Below the pieces are notes generated by a model. The model was not told the origin of the DNA, searched no databases, and saw only the letters and a program-made list of their open reading frames with translations. 7,717 bases of DNA from Clostridia bacterium (GTDB lineage Bacteria > Bacillota > Clostridia > UBA1381): NCBI GenBank assembly GCA_008668455.1, contig RQCD01000234.1, positions 1-7,717 of the forward strand, read 5' to 3'. This document shows positions 5,224-7,717 of this stretch, in pieces (the stretch's first letter is position 1; every line of letters starts with the position of its first letter). The position numbers were made by a program, and so were the translations under genes.

Positions 5224-6852
5224 TTAATACATGCCGCCCATAGCGCCCGGATCCATTGCCGGTGCTGCCGGCTTCGGCTCAGGCTTGTCTGCAACCAGGC
5301 TTTCTGTGGTCAGAACCATAGCTGCAACGCTTGCTGCATTCTGAAGTGCGCTTCTTGTTACCTTAACCGGATCAACACTACCGTCCTTCAGCATATCTAC
5401 ATACTTTTCTGTGAGTGCATTATAGCCAACACCCTTATCGCAGTGCATAACCTTATCTACAATGACAGATCCCTCACAGCCTGCATTCTTTGCAATTTGC
5501 TTTACCGGCTCCTCAAGCGCCTTTAAGACAATCTGAACGCCTGTCTTTTCGTCACCCTCGCAGCTATCCAAAAGCTTTGCAACCTCCGGAATGATATTAA
5601 TGTAGCTTGTTCCGCCGCCGGCAATAATGCCCTCCTCAACAGCTGCCTTGGTTGCTGCCAAAGCATCCTCGATGCGGAGCTTCATTTCCTTCATTTCAGT
5701 TTCCGTTGCTGCACCAACCTTAATCACTGCAACACCGCCGGCAAGCTTTGCCAGACGCTCCTGCAATTTCTCGCGGTCAAATTCTGACGTTGTATTTTCA
5801 ATTGCTGTCCGGATTTGCTTTACACGATCCCGGATCTCATCCTTATCACCAGCGCCATCTACAATAATGGTATGCTCTTTCTGAATCTTAACCTGTTTTG
5901 CGCGTCCTAACTGAGAAATCTGCGTATCCTTCAATTCCAGACCCAGCTCCTCAGAAATGACCTGACCGCCTGTTAAGATTGCAATATCCTGAAGCATTTC
6001 CTTTCTTCTGTCGCCAAAGCCCGGAGCTTTTACCGGAACGCATACAAAGGTACCTCTTAATTTATTGACAATCAAAGTTGAAAGCGCTTCGCCCTCAACA
6101 TCTTCTGCCAAAATCATCATCTTCTTACCGGATTGAACCACCTGCTCCAAAAGCGGCAGAATCTCCTGGATATTAGAGATCTTCTTATCTGTGATCAGAA
6201 TATACGCATCATCCAAAACGGCTTCCATCTTATCTGTATCGGTTACCATATACGGTGTAATATAGCCGCGGTCGAACTGCATACCCTCAACAACCTCGGA
6301 ATAGGTTTCTGCTGTCTTGGATTCTTCAACCGTGATAACACCGTCTGCGGTTACCTGCTCCATTGCCTCTGCAATCAGCTTGCCGATTTCCTCGTTTGCA
6401 GCAGATACCGATGCAACTCTTGCAATATCGTCCTTACCGGAAACCTTCTTTGCATTCTTCATCAGCTCTGCAACCGCACAATCAACTGCCTTTTGGATTC
6501 CCTTTCTCAAAATCATCGGATTTGCGCCGGCTGTCACATTCTTTCCGCCCTCGCGAACCAGAGCCTGTGCCAAAAGGGTTGCAGTCGTTGTTCCGTCTCC
6601 GGCAACATCATTTGTCTTGGTTGCAACCTCTTTTACCAGCTGTGCGCCCATGTTTTCAAACGGATCTTCCAATTCAACCTCTTTTGCAATGGTAACACCG
6701 TCATTTGTGATCAGCGGTGCACCGAATTTCTTGTCCAGAACGACATTTCTGCCCTTCGGACCTAATGTAATTTTAACTGCGTCTGCCAGCTGGTCAATAC
6801 CGCTCTGCAAAGCATGACGTGCGTCTTCTCCGAATAAAATCTGTTTTGCCAT
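5224..6852 (-). CDS. groEL: Chaperonin GroEL (Hsp60)
   Basis: The 542-residue large chaperonin subunit forms the double-ring folding chamber that binds unfolded proteins and closes with GroES in an ATP-dependent cycle. It opens MAKQILFGEDARHAL. The ATP-site elements are LGPKGRNVVLD (30-40), ITNDGVTIAKE with D51, and AGDGTTTAT with D86, equivalent to E. coli D52 and D87. The family signature AAVEEGIIAGGG is present before the C-terminal equatorial segment, and the protein ends in a short GAMGGMY tail. The ATG at 6852 is preferred over a TTG at 6861 because the GAAGGG ribosome site (6868-6863) is 10 nt from the ATG but only 1 nt from the TTG, and because GroELs normally begin MAK. It is the second gene of the operon, 25 nt after groES, and should share the CIRCE control. 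Length and motifs are fully normal. Confidence 0.98.
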   Translation of the reverse strand: MAKQILFGEDARHALQSGIDQLADAVKITLGPKGRNVVLDKKFGAPLITNDGVTIAKEVELEDPFENMGAQLVKEVATKTNDVAGDGTTTATLLAQALVREGGKNVTAGANPMILRKGIQKAVDCAVAELMKNAKKVSGKDDIARVASVSAANEEIGKLIAEAMEQVTADGVITVEESKTAETYSEVVEGMQFDRGYITPYMVTDTDKMEAVLDDAYILITDKKISNIQEILPLLEQVVQSGKKMMILAEDVEGEALSTLIVNKLRGTFVCVPVKAPGFGDRRKEMLQDIAILTGGQVISEELGLELKDTQISQLGRAKQVKIQKEHTIIVDGAGDKDEIRDRVKQIRTAIENTTSEFDREKLQERLAKLAGGVAVIKVGAATETEMKEMKLRIEDALAATKAAVEEGIIAGGGTSYINIIPEVAKLLDSCEGDEKTGVQIVLKALEEPVKQIAKNAGCEGSVIVDKVMHCDKGVGYNALTEKYVDMLKDGSVDPVKVTRSALQNAASVAAMVLTTESLVADKPEPKPAAPAMDPGAMGGMY

Positions 6853-6877
6853 ATCAATCAATCCCTTCTATTATATA

Positions 6878-7162
6878 TTACTGAACCTTTGCCAAAATAT
6901 CGCCCTGACGAACAATCATATATTCTTCGCCCTCAAGCTTTACTTCCGTTCCGGCATATTTTGAAATCAGAACCTTGTCGCCAACTGCAACCTCCATCAC
7001 AATTTCCTTGCCATCTACCATTCCGCCCGGTCCGACTGCAACAATTTCCGCAACCTGCGGCTTCTCCTTTGCAGAGCCTGCTAAAATGATACCGCTTTTT
7101 GTGGTTTCCTCTGCTTCCAGCATTTTAATGACTACTCTGTCTGCTAATGGTTTTATACTCAT
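6878..7162 (-). CDS. groES: Co-chaperonin GroES (Hsp10)
   Basis: This 94-residue protein forms the heptameric lid of the GroEL chamber. It begins SIKPLADRVVIKMLEAEE; the mobile loop that contacts GroEL (about residues 17-34) contains the hydrophobic GIIL after TTKS. The VGPGG turn, the KVLISKYAGTEV strand and the final YMIVRQGDILAKV segment are all typical, and the length is standard. The start is supported by AGGAGG (7177-7172) 9 nt upstream. It is the first gene of the groESL operon and follows a promoter with a CIRCE element, so heat-shock control by HrcA is expected. Confidence 0.97.
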   Translation of the reverse strand: MSIKPLADRVVIKMLEAEETTKSGIILAGSAKEKPQVAEIVAVGPGGMVDGKEIVMEVAVGDKVLISKYAGTEVKLEGEEYMIVRQGDILAKVQ

Positions 7163-7188
7163 AATCTCAATCCTCCTGATTCATTTTA

Positions 7189-7215
7189 TCAGCACTCAAT
7201 CCCTTTGAGTGCTAA
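7189..7215. promoter_or_regulatory. CIRCE element (HrcA operator)
   Basis: The minus strand reads TTAGCACTC, nine bases, GAGTGCTGA. The CIRCE consensus is TTAGCACTC-N9-GAGTGCTAA, so the site matches at all but one base (C at 7190 on the forward strand where T is usual). It covers the predicted transcription start and early leader of groES, where HrcA would block transcription or, as DNA, reduce expression until heat shock. Confidence 0.95.
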
Positions 7216-7223
7216 CAATATTT

Positions 7224-7251
7224 ATTATACCTTTTTTTCCCGAAATAGCAA
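7224..7251 (-). promoter_or_regulatory. Sigma-A promoter of groES-groEL
   Basis: The minus strand shows TTGCTA (7251-7246), a 16-bp spacer that includes an A7 run, and a perfect TATAAT (7229-7224). Initiation would fall near 7217, at the edge of the CIRCE repeat. No sign of a sigma-B or sigma-32 type promoter was seen, in line with HrcA-type control. Confidence 0.8.
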
Positions 7252-7341
7252 CGCTCAGCAGCTTTTAAAAATGACGATTAATTGAGTTTATCTTATTATA
7301 TCTTTCATATTCTCCATTTTTTAAATATTTTCTCTCTTTTT

Positions 7342-7717
7342 CTAACTTGTAAAGTTTTCCATAATCTGAATCCCCTCCTCCAGGGAACCGGCACGGATGC
7401 CCTCTGCAAGCTCGGATAAATCCTCCTCCGGATAAAGCGTTTTTTCAAACGGCAGTCGGCGCACCTCTGTTTTCTGCTCTCCGTTTACTTCATATAGAAT
7501 TAAGAAATTGTCCTGACTTTGCAGACTGTAATAAATCACTGCCGCCTTGGGGGTATCTGCCGGAGCGTCTTCCTCCATCACAATATCATGATAAATCGGA
7601 ATGCCGGGGGTTTCCTCCGAAAGCTCCTCTGCCGCCTTTGGCGGCTCCGGCATTGCCGTCCGGCTGATAAAGTATGCCGCAAGAGAGCTGACGGCACAAA
7701 CTGCAAGCATTCCAAAA
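7342..7717 (-). CDS. Membrane-anchored protein with BofC-like C-terminal region, 5' end cut off
   Basis: At least 124 codons lie inside the window and the frame is open to its right edge. The ATG at 7710 is probably internal: no spaced ribosome site precedes it and the hydrophobic segment continues upstream. Visible are a transmembrane helix (LAVCAVSSLAAYFIS), an acidic Pro/Glu-rich linker, and a C-terminal part from AVIYYSLQSQDNFLILYEV through EEDLSELAEGIRAGSLEEGIQIMENFTS. The pattern of a domain reading out 'LYEV', then a Leu-Pro segment, then an acidic helix-rich end resembles the C-terminal domain of BofC, a forespore protein affecting sigma-K processing in Bacillus. Many Clostridia have anchored proteins with such a region whose role is unknown. 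The BofC link rests on pattern only. It stops 180 bp before the groES start and no clear terminator was found after it. Confidence 0.7.
   Translation of the reverse strand, partial: FGMLAVCAVSSLAAYFISRTAMPEPPKAAEELSEETPGIPIYHDIVMEEDAPADTPKAAVIYYSLQSQDNFLILYEVNGEQKTEVRRLPFEKTLYPEEDLSELAEGIRAGSLEEGIQIMENFTS

Noticed and set aside
6133..6765. A 210-codon plus-strand open frame opposite groEL
   Set aside because: It is the antisense of highly conserved groEL sequence, is Cys/Leu-rich without domain character and lacks a ribosome site; long antisense frames are common opposite groEL.
6850..6861. TTG at 6861 as the groEL start
   Set aside because: It is only 1 nt from the ribosome site and adds three residues before the normal MAK start; ATG at 6852 has workable spacing.
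1..7717. CRISPR array, tRNA/rRNA gene, insertion sequence or phage module
   Set aside because: No regularly spaced repeats, tRNA-like cloverleaf, transposase, integrase or terminal inverted repeats were seen on either strand.

Overview
The window looks like chromosomal DNA of a low-to-mid GC Gram-positive bacterium, most likely a gut-type member of Clostridia (Lachnospiraceae or a relative). The evidence is a HrcA/CIRCE-controlled groES-groEL operon, a Gram-positive LexA (DinR) box, a UvrX/YqjW-type Y-family polymerase paired with a YolD-like partner, a clostridial-type secreted stalk-domain protein and strong AGGAGG ribosome sites. The genus is inference. No RNA gene, CRISPR array, transposase or phage structural gene was seen.

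Layout from left to right. At 1-32 (minus) only the first codons of a gene fall inside the window; it has a near-consensus promoter at 127-155 and a leader of about 90 nt. From 2869 down to 276 (minus) lies a tight operon: monofunctional peptidoglycan glycosyltransferase, Y-family translesion polymerase, YolD-like protein. Its promoter has a perfect -35 with 17-bp spacing, and a LexA-type box occupies the spacer. The polymerase and YolD genes overlap by ATGA. At 3007-3597 (minus) is a TetR-family regulator whose expected start codon reads ACG instead of ATG. Next to it, at 3863-4888 (plus), is a divergent secreted protein with a C-terminal copper-amine-oxidase-N-like (stalk) domain; an operator-like palindrome lies between the two.

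The secreted-protein gene and the chaperonin operon converge on 4889-5223, which holds one terminator for each strand and short coding-like scraps. The groES-groEL operon (7162 down to 5224, minus) starts from a sigma-A-type promoter with a CIRCE element over the transcription start. At the right edge, 7342-7717 (minus) is the 3' part of a membrane-anchored protein with a BofC-like C-terminal region.

The most interesting unit is the apparent SOS operon. DNA damage would induce the error-prone polymerase and its partner together with a cell-wall glycan-strand polymerase, which is transcribed first. That links damage tolerance to peptidoglycan synthesis. The second point of interest is the apparent start-codon lesion in the TetR gene.
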